From contig CP137329.1 of assembly GCA_033182465.1 (NCBI GenBank), positions 372,001 to 436,000 of the forward strand: 64,000 nt of DNA, given 5' to 3'. The position numbers were made by a program, and so were the translations under genes. Positions 11,492 to 23,578 of the stretch are shown here, in pieces. The notes beneath the pieces were generated by a model. That model was given only the letters and a program-made list of their open reading frames with translations. It was not told the DNA's origin and did no database searches. The number at the start of each line of letters is the position of its first letter. The stretch's first letter is position 1. The stretch is from Sanghuangporus weigelae. Lineage: Eukaryota > Basidiomycota > Agaricomycetes > Hymenochaetales > Hymenochaetaceae.

Positions 11492-12061
11492 ATTTGAGAC
11501 ACTGAGGACCAGCGTGGGCAGAGGAAATCCATTCTCTTATAACGCTTCGCGATATCTTGACCTTAGGTACCTACTTCCGGGCCGTAACGGTAGAAGATAT
11601 TCGAGAGAAGCTGAGGCTGAACATTTTGAAAAGTCGGACAACGAACGTGCGTAGTTAGAGAGAGTCCTCTCGGCATACAGTAAGCATCGTACATATGGCT
11701 CAGAAATTTTTGCTTTTCTTTCGGTGAATGTGACTAGGACACGCAAGAAGCAGACAAAATCTAATTTCGCGCCAAGTCATAGCTCACAATGGGCAATCTT
11801 CAGTGAAGAACTCCCACGGCCTTGCCGAGTCGCGCCGGTGATCGACGCGAGCTTGCTTAGTTACCGGTTTTTGGAGGTGCTATTTAATGCATAAAGGCTC
11901 AATATGCAGAGCACCTTCAGCAAAATAAAGTATCATATATTGTAAATAAGAAGTGAATCTTAATTTTTGTCAAAAAAGTTTCGATTTTCGTCAAAAATTG
12001 GTCAAGCAGGAGGTGAATTACTCGAGAATTTTGAAATATCTTAGGTTATATGCAATCTCAA
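11492..12061. other. divergent intergenic region, first part
   Basis: The shared 5' region of HAP1 (minus) and the sec-Cys gene (plus). No coding frame is convincing. From about 11900 the DNA turns strongly AT-rich, with repeated GTCAAAAA words, unlike the flanking genes. Confidence 0.5.
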
Positions 12062-12440
12062 GTCAAAAATTTTTGACCATTTTGAAGATTATTATATTAT
12101 ATATCACCTGGAAACTTAACATTATGAGTTGTGTAACAAAATGATTTTGCATTAAAGAAGTTGGGCAGGAAGATGTATGCATATCACAGTGGAAAAAAAA
12201 CACGTGATCTGATACAGGCTCTGTCGTGAGTACAGAGGGTGATAAAAGCATTGAAAACATTTGAAAAAATCATATCTCCCTCAAAAAACAATATTTTCTC
12301 GAAATTAATTATGGTATATGTAACCTAGCATCTTGGAAATAAGATCAATTTTTAGCTGAGAGAAAAAATGTCGAATTGGCGTGATGAGAGAGGTCGGTAA
12401 CTCAGAGTCCATGAGAGCTGCTAAAAGTAGTAATTATTCA
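11930..12440. repeat. AT-rich island with GTCAAAAA words and a perfect palindrome
   Basis: About 500 bases markedly richer in A and T than anything nearby. The word GTCAAAAA occurs at about 11968, 11989 and 12062, and GTCAAAAATTTTTGAC (12062-12077) is a perfect 16-base palindrome. Such TTGAC/GTCAA-rich AT blocks can be remnants of non-autonomous elements in mushroom genomes. I find no clear terminal repeats or target-site duplication, so the class is undetermined. Confidence 0.4.
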
Positions 12441-12663
12441 ATCTCCGCATGAAAAAAAGCGTCGCGCGGCGATGTTGGACTTTGCCGGTCCCCACTCACA
12501 AAAGGTGTCCAAGCGATCCCGTGATTTTTACACGTCCAAGTCGGAAAGTGCCGAAGTCATACGACAAGCGTATCGATTCAGAACCAAGTTCGTTCCTCTA
12601 CACCAACAGCATCACTTCTCCCTGTACCAGCTCGAAGGTAATCTTGATATAATACCAGCTGTG

Positions 12664-13797
12664 ATGAAGCTCCTATTCTCTTTGGCGTTTCTCTTCATCG
12701 CCCTCAGCTTTGAGTCTGCCTTTGCTGCTGCTCGACCTGGTGGCAGCAAGCGTTTTCTTTCTGCTCGCAGCTCGGCACGGGGCCATGTCACCAAGGATAA
12801 ATACCATTCAAGCTCTTCTCACGGCTCTGGCTCAAAGAACTGGACTTCTAATGCTTTCCCGGAACGTTATAAAGGCGTTTATTCAAACTATACCTCTAGT
12901 ACTGCTTCCTCTGTGGCACCTCACCGGCTGGAAAGTGCACCTGCGAAGACTCATCATCAATCTAGAAGGAACTCCTTTAATTCTCTTGGTTATAATCCTT
13001 CTGGTATAAAGATAGCGCATGGTATGCATCCTACGTCGCCTTCTCCGACTCGAACGACCTCTGTGTCTAGCAGCTCTCGTGCGATTAAGTCAACAAACCC
13101 AAAGGCTGTAAGACGCTCTCCTATGAATATTGCTCCTACTCCTGCTCCAACTGTCGACGGTTCTTCTGATACGACGGTTTACATCAATGATGAGGGTGAC
13201 TTCGCGCTACTGTTGCCAAACATTTCTGAAGGTAAGTAATAATCACACTTACTCGGTCGGAAAAGTTATTGATTGGTTGAGAAGAATTAATCTCGGACGC
13301 CGAATCGGACGGAGTGTCATTCTGTATGTCAGGTGGATGTACAAGAGCAATGCCGGATGGGTTCATTACTGCTGCCGCAGTAGAAAGAGCACCTGACGGC
13401 GTCTCATGGATTCAGGTGAATTTCAGATTCCTTCTCAGCGGACTTCGTGATTGATTGAGTGATCGAATAGGTTACTGGCTGCATTGACCCGTTGAAATCC
13501 ACGCTCTCTACTTCGGATGATGGCGGACAATTTGACGTTCGTTTTCCCAATGGCGCTCAATGTACCTTCGGAGGGTACGGGGCCAGCTTCATCGAGCAGT
13601 GAGTAGGTTTATTTCCCTCGGATCGGTTATTTTAATACCTTTGTAGGGTTGAGCCTTCTGCAAATCGATTTTGCCTTCGCTGTTGCGCGAATGAGAATGA
13701 CCAAACCAACTGCAACTCGCATCAAGACCGAGCAGGATGTCCTATCGCCATCCCGGGAACATATGATTTCCCGGACAAGGGCGTATACTGCGCCTAA
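12664..13797 (+). CDS. secreted protein with Ser/Thr-rich N-half and Cys-rich C-terminal domain
   Basis: Exons 12664-13231, 13285-13415 (acceptor could also be at 13281), 13471-13598 and 13647-13797 give 325 residues. Residues 1-21 are a signal peptide (MKLLFSLAFLFIALSFESAF). Residues 22-180 are Ser/Thr/Pro/His-rich with several N-x-S/T sites, so likely a glycosylated linker. The C-terminal 140 residues carry the pattern DGVSFCMSGGCTRAMPDGF, WIQVTGCIDP, DGGQFDVRFPNGAQCTFGGY, FIEQVEPSANRFCLRCC and PGTYDFPDKGVYC. This is the module I know from uncharacterised basidiomycete secreted proteins, some called macrophage-activating-glycoprotein-like; no activity is established. The ATG at 12664 was chosen over an in-frame upstream extension because it starts the signal peptide, and a TATA-like AATA-rich stretch (TGATATAATACC) lies just before it. 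Confidence 0.8.
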
Positions 13798-14265
13798 GTA
13801 CTAAGACTGAGCATTATTTCAGAATGATTTTCTACGCTCCTGAACTTTTTTCCCGCTTCACATTGAAATCCCGATTCTATTGCTACATCAATACCCTGTA
13901 CACGCTTGTCCACATTTCGCTATCTGCAACAGTCATTCGTGTTATTGTATTTGATCATGACTATCTTACATTACAAGGCTCAATTTAAATGGCCACCATT
14001 GCGAGGAAGGGACACTCAAGGATTACACATGCGCGAAGAATTGGTTTTCGAGAACGTACTTTCAACGGAGGCATTTATTCTCGTCCAATGAGTATGGCGG
14101 ACTGATCTCATCACGGCTACAGCCGGTCGATTCGATTAGCGACGCGTCGTGACGCGTCCGAAACTCACGACTTCTTCGGTCGTGGACGACGACGGCTTCC
14201 ATCAGCACGCACAGCTTGACCTGAAACCAGCATCCACGCCGTATCGTTGAACTAGGAAGATATTC
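13798..14265. other. intergenic, no gene seen
   Basis: The 3' flank of the Cys-rich gene and 5' flank of the glycosidase gene. One 61-codon frame (13906-14091) has no recognisable features. Confidence 0.5.
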
Positions 14266-17262
14266 ATGGACGCGTCCTTTGTACTCGTGAATGATGGTTC
14301 CGCAAGCACTTCAGAGTTGTCTCCCTCGTCGGTATGTTGGCGATTCTCACGTTGATTTATCTTTCGATTCTTTTGTTCTGAGGGGCTGTGATTTCCAGAG
14401 CACGTCAAGGTCTCCGGTAGACCAACAACACCCTCCTTATGCTCATGATTGGCGGGAGAGTACGACGGGCGGTCTGCGGATGAGTGGGAGACACTTCGTA
14501 GACAAATATGGCCGGGTATGCGGGCTGCATGGCGTCAACTTGTCGGGTGCATGCAAAACGTATGTAACAGGTTCCGTCGTGAATCCGGAGTGAAACTGAA
14601 TTCTCAACTCCACGATTCTTATGCGTTAGGCCTACCAATGATGATCATGCTATATTTCCTGAAAGGCATGAACATGTTACCTTCGTTGGAAGGCCCTTCC
14701 CTCTTGAAGAGGCTCCAGAGCACTTCGCGCGGCTCAGAAGATGGGGATTGACATTCAGTACGTTACACTACTTGAACTTCATTTTCACTCATTATTGAAG
14801 CCATTGTATAGTCAGATTCCTGGTTACATGGGAAGCCATTGAACATACAGCTCCGTACGTTGACCACGCATTGTTCGCAATGTTATTTCTTACTCCGTCT
14901 TCAGAGGCGTCTATGACTACGACTACCTAGACTACCTCAAGTCTATCCTTTCTCTCCTTCCGGAATTTGGTCTTGTCGCATTCGTGGTGATGCACCAAGA
15001 TGTATGGTCACGATACACCGGTGGATCTGGTGCTCCCGCCTGGACGGTCGCAGAAGTCGGATTCGACATTCATAAGATCGAGGATGCGGGCGCTGCCTGG
15101 CTGAAGGGTGTGCGTGGTGGCGGACACACAGAGGACGAGCGAGGACTATGGCCATGCGGGTATCAGAAGCTGGCTGCGGCGACTGTTGCGACGTGTTTCT
15201 GGGCGGGAGACACTTTCACCCCGAAGTTGATAGTTCATGGTATACCAGTTCAGCAGTTCCTCCAGGAGAGGTATTTGAAAGCTTGGGAGGTACTTGCGGG
15301 TACCATTGGCAAGTTGGAAGGCGTTATCGGTTTCCAGGTAGGATTTAAAAGGTATAATTTCTTCTATTTTACTCAGATAATGAGTTGTGTTCTATAGATG
15401 ATGAATGAGCCTCATCGAGGATACATCAATGCATCTTCGATGCACTGCTTCGACTACAATACCGACTTGCATCTAGCACACGTCCGTAAGTTTTCATCAG
15501 CATTCTCCCTGATTTTTTATACCTAATAAACTCAAAAGCTTCACCTCTCCAATCTTTCGCCCTCGGCGCCGGACACCCTCAAAGAGTCCCTCACTATACT
15601 CGCACCTTCCCGATGCCTACAAAACTGACAAGTTACGAACTCCTAAACGTCGAAGAGATCAACGTATGGCGAGAAGATGGCCCTACCGAAGGGCAATGCT
15701 TATGGGAAATGCATGCAGTTTGGGGCTGGGATAAACGAAAGAATGAGGCTGTTGCGCTTAGGGAGAGTTACTTCCAGAAGCATCCCATGACTGATAAAAA
15801 GGTGGGTGATCTCGATACTCGCTTCGCTGAATTCACTTTGAGATGAGCTAAACCTTCGACAGGTGGACTGGTATACGGATTTCTACTATCCATTGGCCTT
15901 AAAATGGGCGGAAAGAGTGCGCGCCGTTTCATCACCAGATAAGATGGTTTTTCTAGAACCGATCCCTAACGAGGCAAGTTGGATGAACTTGGATTTCATC
16001 CCTTCTGCTCATTAAGCGTATTCTCAGTTTTGTCCGTCATCTTGGACGGGGGATCGACGGCCACCTAATATGGTCTTCGCACCTCATTGGTAACTTGCAG
16101 TACCTTTTTTCCGGTCTTTGATCACTTACATGCATGTCATAAAGGTACGATCTAAACGGACTATTCAGGAAAGCATTCGGAGATTTCTCCGTCAACGTAC
16201 AGGGTCTCGCGCGCGTGAGTTCTACGAAAGACTCTATAATTACCCTTAACAAACACCTTTTGACAGGGTATGTTTGTCCTAAAAGCCTTCTATTGGGGCC
16301 AGCATGGAGCAAGGGAGAACTTCTCTCTTCAAATGCGGAACATCGCCGAAGCGGCCTACAAAGTTCTTGGTGAAACGCCGATCGTTATCGGAGAATGCGG
16401 TATACCAATGGACATGAAGTACGTATCGAAACGTCCGAGACTAATTGAGATTGCTCATGTGTGTCGCCACCAAGTCACGGAGAAGCATTCAGGACAAACG
16501 ACTTCACATGGCAAGCTCGAATGATGGACGCGATGATCACAGGCTTGGAGAAAACTCTCATCGGGTATACGTGCGTATCCTTTTCTCTTCCCTTTCCATC
16601 CTTGTTCATCGTCGGCTTTCTTACACGCGGTTGCAAATAGGCTATGGAACTACAACCCAGACAATGACGACAAACACGGGGACTACTGGAACGGAGAGAA
16701 CTTCTCATGGTTCAGTCGAAGTCGGGCTTATCCGAACCCGAGTCTTGAACAGACTTCAGAGAGCCTGGATAAGGGCGGGCGGATCTTACGAGCCGTCGTT
16801 AGGCCGTATCCTGCTAAGGTAGCTGGAATACCGATGAAGTTCAACTACGAGATGAACACGGGGAGACTCGAATTCGAGTGGGCCATCCCTATTTCATCCC
16901 CTTCGCAGGTGTCGTCAGCTTCTTCGATTTCGCCACCACTAGATATCGTAGACCTCACACTCACCTCGAACAAAACCTTAATATTCCTCCCCTCCATGCT
17001 AGTACAAGGGGGTCGGAAAATCCTTGTTAAGGGCTTGTCCCAAGACGACAGGTACGAATACGACGAGACGCACCAGACTCTGACTATTCGTACGGAAGAT
17101 AACGCTCCGGGAAAGGTGCACCACATCGAAGTCAGCCTCGATCCACCATTAGACAGCGTGTTCCTCGTCAATACCTTCTGGAGTGACTTTAAAGGATGGA
17201 TTGCTGCGTTTGTAGTCGCTCTTTATGCTATTCTCTTCTATGTGAGATCGTCCACCGAATAG
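14266..17262 (+). CDS. GH5 subfamily 12-type glycosidase (steryl-beta-glucosidase / endoglycoceramidase-related, EGCrP2-like)
   Basis: Thirteen exons (14266-14331, 14399-14559, 14630-14757, 14812-14854, 14905-15337, 15398-15485, 15539-15801, 15863-15973, 16028-16089, 16145-16214, 16267-16418, 16475-16570, 16641-17262) give 764 residues. Landmarks are GRVCGLHGVNLSGACKTP early, FVVMHQDVWSRYTGG, the acid/base region GFQMMNEPHRGYI, the nucleophile region PIVIGECGIPMDM and TLWNYNPDNDDKHGDYWNGE. Fungal EGCrP2 enzymes of this type cleave ergosteryl-beta-glucoside and some glucosylceramides inside the cell. The protein ends with a hydrophobic segment (WIAAFVVALYAILFYV), probably a tail anchor. The intron at 15974-16027 starts with GCAAGT, a GC-AG intron; reading through it would stop shortly after. 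There is no N-terminal signal peptide. Confidence 0.92.
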
Positions 17263-18202
17263 AAGTAGCAATATTAGATATAATCTGGGATATCTTGCTC
17301 CTTCGATTTAATAGATTTAGATTTAGACGAAGCAATGGCGGTTGCTACAGAAAGTGGAATTTTCAAATGAAGCAAGCTCCAGCAATCCATCCAGTTTAAT
17401 GAACGAGCACAGGCTGGATAAAACGCCAATTACAGTCAGACTACAGGTCGGGCTTGGAACAAAGACATATCAGCAGGTTCAGTTCCTGCGAAGCGAAGCA
17501 ACATGCATGGCTTACCTCAGATTTACGTACGTATTGTTCTATAAAACTCAAGTGATAATAGAACACCGAAGCTCAAACTCCGAGTCTCCATGTATCTCGT
17601 GGACGTAGTTCAGCCCAGGGTTTGAGATCACCGTCGATATTCAGGGCAAATCAAATAGGGTTCCTAAACGAACACGCAGAAGCACTGCTTCACTGATGTT
17701 GAGAATAGGTTCCAAGCCCATATATCGTGTCTGTAATGCTACTTACTACTTTCTCGGCGCTCTGTACTTGTTTGTCATATCACCAATCAATTTGTCATAT
17801 AAATCTATTTATTATTGTCTGACTATGTCGCTTCTCCGTGTCTGTGAATCCACGTAATAGCAGAACTCAAACGCTTGTCTTCTGGATACATGAACAACTC
17901 GCCACACCGTAGAAAAGGGTAAGTACTACGTGAAGATAGATTTCTATTGCAGGCGAAGAACTTGCCCTTCAAGTTGATAAGGTATACCCGCGCTACAGGG
18001 CTTGACTATAGCGTAAAGCTGGGACGCCAACTCCTGGACTTCCTCCTCCCCGTCTCGGAAGTCATGGTAGATCTAGTGTAATTATAAAAATTGAAAGACA
18101 GGAGGTAGTTGAGTCACGTGATCCTACTTCGCGTTGAAGTCACTCGTTCTTTCTTGAGAAGCTTGCCTCCATTTTCTCTCCAAGCCAGAAAATAAAATAA
18201 AA
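17263..18202. other. intergenic, no gene seen
   Basis: About 940 bases between the glycosidase gene and the COP9 subunit 1 gene. Frames up to 88 codons are low-quality. The last 80 bases (pyrimidine-rich, then AAATAAAATAAAAATGG) look like a core promoter and leader. Confidence 0.5.
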
Positions 18203-20166
18203 ATGGCGAGCATGGATGTCGATGTGCCAGATGTGGCCGTTGAGAATGCGGCTCCGGCAGCAGCTCAAATCGAATCAACACTCAAAGCGGAAGGGAAGAA
18301 ACCTTTAGTGGTCCGTGTCGATGAGGCGCATCCCTTTGACTTGGAGGCGTACAACGCCAGCTACAGCGGTGAGTTTATCAACCAACAAAATTATCTTGTT
18401 TAAACGAATCGTCTCATGAAAGATGATGTGCAAAGATCGAACTGCGATATCTCGTTTACTGTATATACTCGAAGTCTGCCCTTCCCTCAAGGAGGCGGCG
18501 TTCCGATTAGTCGAGCAACGTATAAAGGCAGGGAGGGACGTTTCGGTCTACCAAAGGGCCCTGATTCTATACACTGGTCGCTTGCCAGATGGCACGCCAA
18601 ATGAAGACGTTGACATGGATTGGATCGAGAAGACGAATGCGAGTAATACCAGCGAACGGAACAAGCTGGAGGTGGAGCTGAAGACCTACACGAGCAATAT
18701 GATTAAGGAGAGCATTCGAGTATGTATGAGTTTCCTCTGTGATACAGACATGTGGTGATAGTGATGATGATAATTAGATGGCTCATCGGGATTTAGGCAA
18801 CTTCTACAGATCAATCGGCGACGATAACGCAGCGCTCAAGCACTATGCGAAGTCTCGCGAATTCTGTACCGCGACGCAACACGTCCTAGATATGTCTCTA
18901 ACTGTCCTAGAGGTTCGTCTTTTCTCTTTCTCATCTGATTCATCCTTAAGCATCTCATATACACCTAGCTCCTAATCGAGCAACGCAATTACGCGCATAT
19001 AAACACATACGTCTTCAAAGCAGATGCTGCACTCGATGTGGCAGCTAATTCTGGTACGGCCGGGTCCTCTGGGAGTTCACAGCCTTCTGGGGCCACGCAA
19101 TTACACAAGAAGCCTACTGCACCGTCTGCGGAAAGGGAGAAGGTACAGACGAAGCTTGACGTCGCCACAGCAATCGCGTACCTCGGACAAGGAAACTATG
19201 AGCGTGCTGCGGTGTGTTTCTTGAAGCTCGGTGTGCCGAAGGCTCTGGAAGACTGGAACGGCAAGGTACGCTAATCTTCCCGAACGAACTTTACTTTTCA
19301 ATTCTTTCTGATGAGTATGAATCGACGTAGATTATCACTCCGTCGGATATCGCGATATACGGAACGCTATGCGCGATGGCAACTCTGACTCGTGGCGCGA
19401 TCAAAGCCCAGCTTCTTGAGAGCGAGACCTTCGCGATTTACCTCGAACAAGAACCGTACGTGCGCGAGCTTGTGAATGCGTATATAGGGAGCAAGTTCAA
19501 AGACGTCTTGGAACTGCTCGAGAGATACTCTGTTCGTCTTATTTCTTCAATATATCGTCTTCGTGGTCTCATCAGTATAACTCCATCATCCGTATTGTGA
19601 TTAGGCCCGCCACCTCCTCGACATCCACCTCAATAACCACATCAACGAGCTCACGAACCTCATCCGCGACCGCGCACTTGTACTCTACTTCCAACCCTTT
19701 GCGTCTGTCAAGTTGCACAAAATGGCCGCTGCTTTTGGCTTGCCACTAGACGAGCTTGAGAAGCACGTCGTCGCACTCATTCAGAACGGGAAGATCAACG
19801 GGAGGGTGGATAGTCGCAATAAGGTATGGGTTTTACTTGGCGTGAGGGTTGCGCCTGATAGGGTGTGACTCTTCTCCCCCATTTAGATATTGAAAGCGAG
19901 CGTTCTGGACCAACGCGCTGCCCTCTTCGCTCGTGCAGCACAAGCTGGCGCGGACATCCAAGCAACGAATCGGAAGTTACTACTTCGAATGCGATTGTAT
20001 GTCCTTTTATTTCAACTTACATAAATTACTTCAGTGTTCGCTTATGATGGTATACATTAGACAAGAAGCCGACCTCATTGTCAGGCCTCCAAAGAGCCGA
20101 GACCACTTTCCGAGCCAAAACACCATGATCTTCTCTCCTGAACAGTTTGGGATTGAGGTACAGTGA
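18203..20166 (+). CDS. CSN1: COP9 signalosome complex subunit 1 (RPN7/PCI domain)
   Basis: Eight exons (18203-18368, 18436-18719, 18778-18912, 18969-19265, 19331-19531, 19605-19823, 19887-19996, 20061-20166) encode 505 residues. After a short acidic/Ala-rich start, the RPN7 region holds [48 protein letters not shown] and the tetratricopeptide-like helices. The PCI domain follows from [19 protein letters not shown] through [18 protein letters not shown] to [12 protein letters not shown]. The tail has [16 protein letters not shown]1 is the scaffold-linking subunit of the COP9 signalosome, which removes NEDD8 from cullin-RING ligases in the nucleus. The proteasome lid relative RPN7 is an alternative, but the length and the N-terminal HPFDLEAY-type motif favour CSN1. 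It converges with eL34 316 bases downstream. Confidence 0.9.
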
Positions 20167-20481
20167 CAAGGAGGGTTCGATACGTAGAAATCAAGTGTTG
20201 AGATAGACTGAGAGGATAGTCGAGGCTCTGTTGTATTTTAGAGTAATGATTATTGTCGGTGATGAAATGATGTATCACCAGTTTGATGTTCTGCCGAGGC
20301 AAGACTTCATATGAACGCTGGAGTACGAGTCCTGCTGGTTGTATATTGCGGTTGCATAACCACTTCATCGGTCCATACATGCCTTCATGCATCGCATTGA
20401 AGGCGGCATGGTGGCAGAAAGGCAGAAGGATGAAATGATACATATCGACTCCGCAAAATAACAAGTAATGTAATATCAGAT
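20167..20481. other. convergent 3' region between CSN1 and eL34
   Basis: A 315-base stretch between two converging gene ends. No separate gene is seen; the antisense frame here is a shadow. Confidence 0.5.
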
Positions 20482-20969
20482 CTACTTGCGGCCGCCTGGC
20501 TTCTGTTGCTGCTTGATGAACTTCTTGACGATCTTCGCCTCTTCTACGAGGAACGCGCGCATGATGCTAATATAAAGGATAAAGAAACAGAACAAAGCGC
20601 CGTCAGTTCGATGAAAGGGGAGGGGAAGATGGGATGGTAACGCACCGAGACTTGACGCAGTCACCGCATCGCGAACCGCCATACGCACGACGTACGGTCT
20701 TGATTCGCTTCGACACAGTTGCGTATTTGCGTGGACGGAGAGCAGGGATCTATTCACACAGGAATCAGTATTACTTCGACAGTACAGAACTGAAACTGAG
20801 TAAGACGTACACCGGGCAACGCAATCCCACAATCGCCGCACTTGGGTGCAGTGCCCGGTTTCTTGAGGTGGTGGTAGACAAGCTTCCCACCCGGAGTCTT
20901 GACGATACGTCGTCGGTTCGACGTTGTGTTGTAGGGAGTGCGCTTGCGGATCGTTACGCGCTGGGCCAT
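20482..20969 (-). CDS. RPL34: 60S ribosomal protein eL34
   Basis: Three exons on the minus strand (20969-20811, 20749-20646, 20566-20482) give 115 residues, the usual size. The protein starts MAQRVTIRKRTPYNTTSNRR. It carries the zinc-binding-type pair APKCGDCGIAL and GGSRCGDCVKSRI, and ends KFIKQQQKPGGRK, all characteristic of eL34. It is a component of the large cytosolic ribosomal subunit. Introns are 61 and 79 nt. The gene diverges from the GT69 gene about 495 bases away. Confidence 0.95.
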
Positions 20970-21463
20970 GGCGAGAACTAAGAATGAAGTATGGAGTTAA
21001 CTGCCAGATTGAGGCATGCAGTAAGACTGTGGTCGCCATGTCGTTCGCAGCATATTCAGTTCTATCCTCAACCCTTCATTGAAGTATCCGGTTCCACTGC
21101 CCACCGCTCCATTAAACACCAGCACTTCAAATCCTCCATACATACCACGAACGAACACCACGAACCATATAAATTGCGTATACTCACATTACAGAAAAAA
21201 TGGCCTAAATCAACAAGAATCCATTAGCATCCAAGTTCTGAAAAACATGATCTCAGCATACCTTTTTTATGTCGAGTGTACTGTCCGTCCGTCGCTGCTT
21301 GAAGCAACAAGGAAGACCGTCAAGAGATGCTGTATAGTTCTGTTTCCCACGACGCTTCCCATTATAGAAATGGGTCACATGATTCTACTCGTCGATCACT
21401 TTCGGGGATCGCCAGGGATCGCTCGGCCTGGACTGTTGATCCCGTCTACCACTCACCGCCGCC
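20970..21463. other. divergent promoter region, eL34 / GT69
   Basis: About 494 bases between two gene starts that point away from each other. I see no convincing coding frame. The frame at 21079-21639 overlaps the GT69 start out of frame and is a shadow. Confidence 0.5.
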
Positions 21464-23106
21464 ATGTCACCCACTGGCAAGGGCCACAGCGTCCCGCCAA
21501 TGCTCGCGCGTCTGCGCATCCCGCCCCCGCTGATGCTGGTCATCGGCGTCTGCCTCGGCCTCCTCTACGCTCGTCTTTTCTCCAGCTACTCTCCAGAGCG
21601 AGAGGCTTGGCACGGAGGACACGCCTCGACTTTACATAGCAGTTTCGGTACTGCGCCCTCTCCGCGCCAACCGATCGTGATGCCGACGCTCAAACAGCGA
21701 AAACGCGTGTTGGATCTGTTGACGACGCTGACGCCGCATTATACCCGCGAGTGCACTCGAGGGGCGCAGCCGTTGTATGTCGAGCAGGCGTTGGAGAGGT
21801 ATTCTCTGCTTATCGGGCATCAGACGCCTTCGCGGAGTTCCTGGTTTGGAGCACTCGGGTTGAATCCATTCGATGGTGCTGTTGATGTCGATGCGTTGCA
21901 GCACGCCCGTCGCGACCTTGCCCCTCAAACTCATAAATACTTCTTTGCTATCAATTTGTACAACTCCTTCGACATCATCCCTGACCTGTTTGCATCGATG
22001 TTTCGCGTCGGCGCGATATTGGGATACCAAAACATCTTTGTGTCCATTTACGAGAACGGCTCGACAGACCAGACACAGGCGCTCCTTCGTATCTTCGATG
22101 CGCTGATGCACAGCGTCGGCATGCGCGTCATCATCAAGTCGAGCAACAGAAAACGAGGCATACACGCTCATCGTATTGAGTATCTTGCAGAGGTCAGAAA
22201 CGCAGCCATGGCCCCCTTATACGAACTCCGAGATTCCGAAAACGAGTACTTCGATTCTGTGATTTTCATGAACGATATCCTTCCCTGCGTGGACGACCTC
22301 CTCGAGCTTATCTGGCAGAGTCGGAGACAGAACGCTGGTGTCACTTGTGCTGCTGACTACATGTATCACGACGAGATCGTACGTCCCTCAAACTCCCCTT
22401 TTCTTTCTATTCTTAGGTATCTATTTACTTTATTTTTCTTCCTCGATTGCAGCGACAACCCGTCTTTTACGATAACTGGGTCGCACGAGACATCAACGGC
22501 ACAGCACTCGAGAACACACCTTTCGAAGACGTCTTCCACCACCCCGCCTCATCAGACCGCTTCCAACGACACCTCCCCATCCAAGTCCAATCCTGCTGGA
22601 ACGGTATCGCCGTGCTCGACCCCGCCCCGCTCTACGCCGCCCCACACGTACGGTTCCGCATGGCGCGCATCCGCGAACGCGAATGCAGCGCCTCGGAGTG
22701 CTCTCTGCTGTGCAACGACTACTGGGCGGCCGGGTACGGGAGGATCGTCATGGTCCCGCGCGTGAAGCTCGCGTACGACAACAAGGTGTTCGAGATCGTG
22801 CACCCGGCGCGGCGGAACCTCTCCGCCATCCGCGGGTACACGCGCCTCGGCGGTCTCCCCGATAATCCGCGCTCCGACCCGCAGGATCGCAGCTGGTTCG
22901 GCCCGCATGATAGGTTGTTCGTGGAAGAAGAGTCTGAGGAACTGGGTTTCATCCCTGGACCGGAGCATGTGTGGTGTTGGGGCTGGGACGGCGCGGGGGA
23001 TCTGGACGGGCCTGACGTAGATCCTATTTGGGAGAGGATGCCGAATGCCTCGACGAAGCCCGATGCGGTGCGGGTGAGGCATAATCGGAGCTTTAGGTGG
23101 CATTAG
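21464..23106 (+). CDS. GT69 family alpha-1,3-mannosyltransferase (CMT1/CAP59-like), type II membrane protein
   Basis: Two exons (21464-22378, 22453-23106) give 522 residues. Residues 16-40 hold a single membrane segment (PPPLMLVIGVCLGLLYA), so the enzyme should sit in the Golgi with a luminal C-terminal domain. Family blocks are KYFFAINLYNSFDIIPDLF, VSIYENGSTDQTQALL, RIEYLAEVRNAAMAPL, FMNDILPCVDDLLELI and AADYMYHDEI. After the intron come FYDNWVARDINGTA and the ECSLLCNDYW and PRVKLAYDNKVFEIVHP blocks. Cryptococcal CMT1 adds alpha-1,3-linked mannose; related CAP59-type proteins act in capsule or glycan synthesis. The exact acceptor here is unknown. Exon 2 is clearly GC-richer than exon 1. Confidence 0.88.
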
Positions 23107-23578
23107 TTGTTGCTGTTATTTTCTGGCTTGTTTTCCGTTCTTCTCTGAGCGTTTGTTATCCTCTTATCCGGTTCTCTGGTTTTCTTCTTGTTCTGTTCCA
23201 TAGCACGTAGAGTAGTATCACTCACAGCATCCAACCAAAATCCAACATCCGTGGAGAACGCTTTGTATACCTCATAGAATTATTGATAATTACCCAAGCA
23301 TGCTCCTTTTTTTTTTCAGATTGCAACCTTCATAAAACTACTACAGGCAATCCACACTGTTGCTTCGGTGCAGCAACTTTGGATCTTTGCGGTCATGTTC
23401 ACAGACTAACCCGTCAAGAGCAAACACGTCAGGACACGAAGCACTCATTTCGTCAAGTCCCCTATTTCGATATTAATTCTCTTTCTTTCTTTCTTTACTC
23501 AACTACAAGTAAACATGTTCAACACGAACGTCCAATCAACCGTCCACTCAGTCATAATCAAGAAACCAACTTGCAACT
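23107..23578. other. convergent intergenic region with a CTTT run
   Basis: The 3' regions of GT69 and HAP2. It contains a short (CTTT)n run near 23480-23497 and a T-run near 23305. No gene is seen. Confidence 0.5.

Noticed and set aside
21079-21639. 186-codon frame across the start of the GT69 gene
   Set aside because: Out of frame with the mannosyltransferase and without features; a shadow.
21632-22171. 179-codon minus-strand frame inside GT69
   Set aside because: Antisense shadow of a GC-rich exon.
22552-23103. 183-codon minus-strand frame inside GT69 exon 2
   Set aside because: Antisense shadow caused by high GC content and lack of stop codons.
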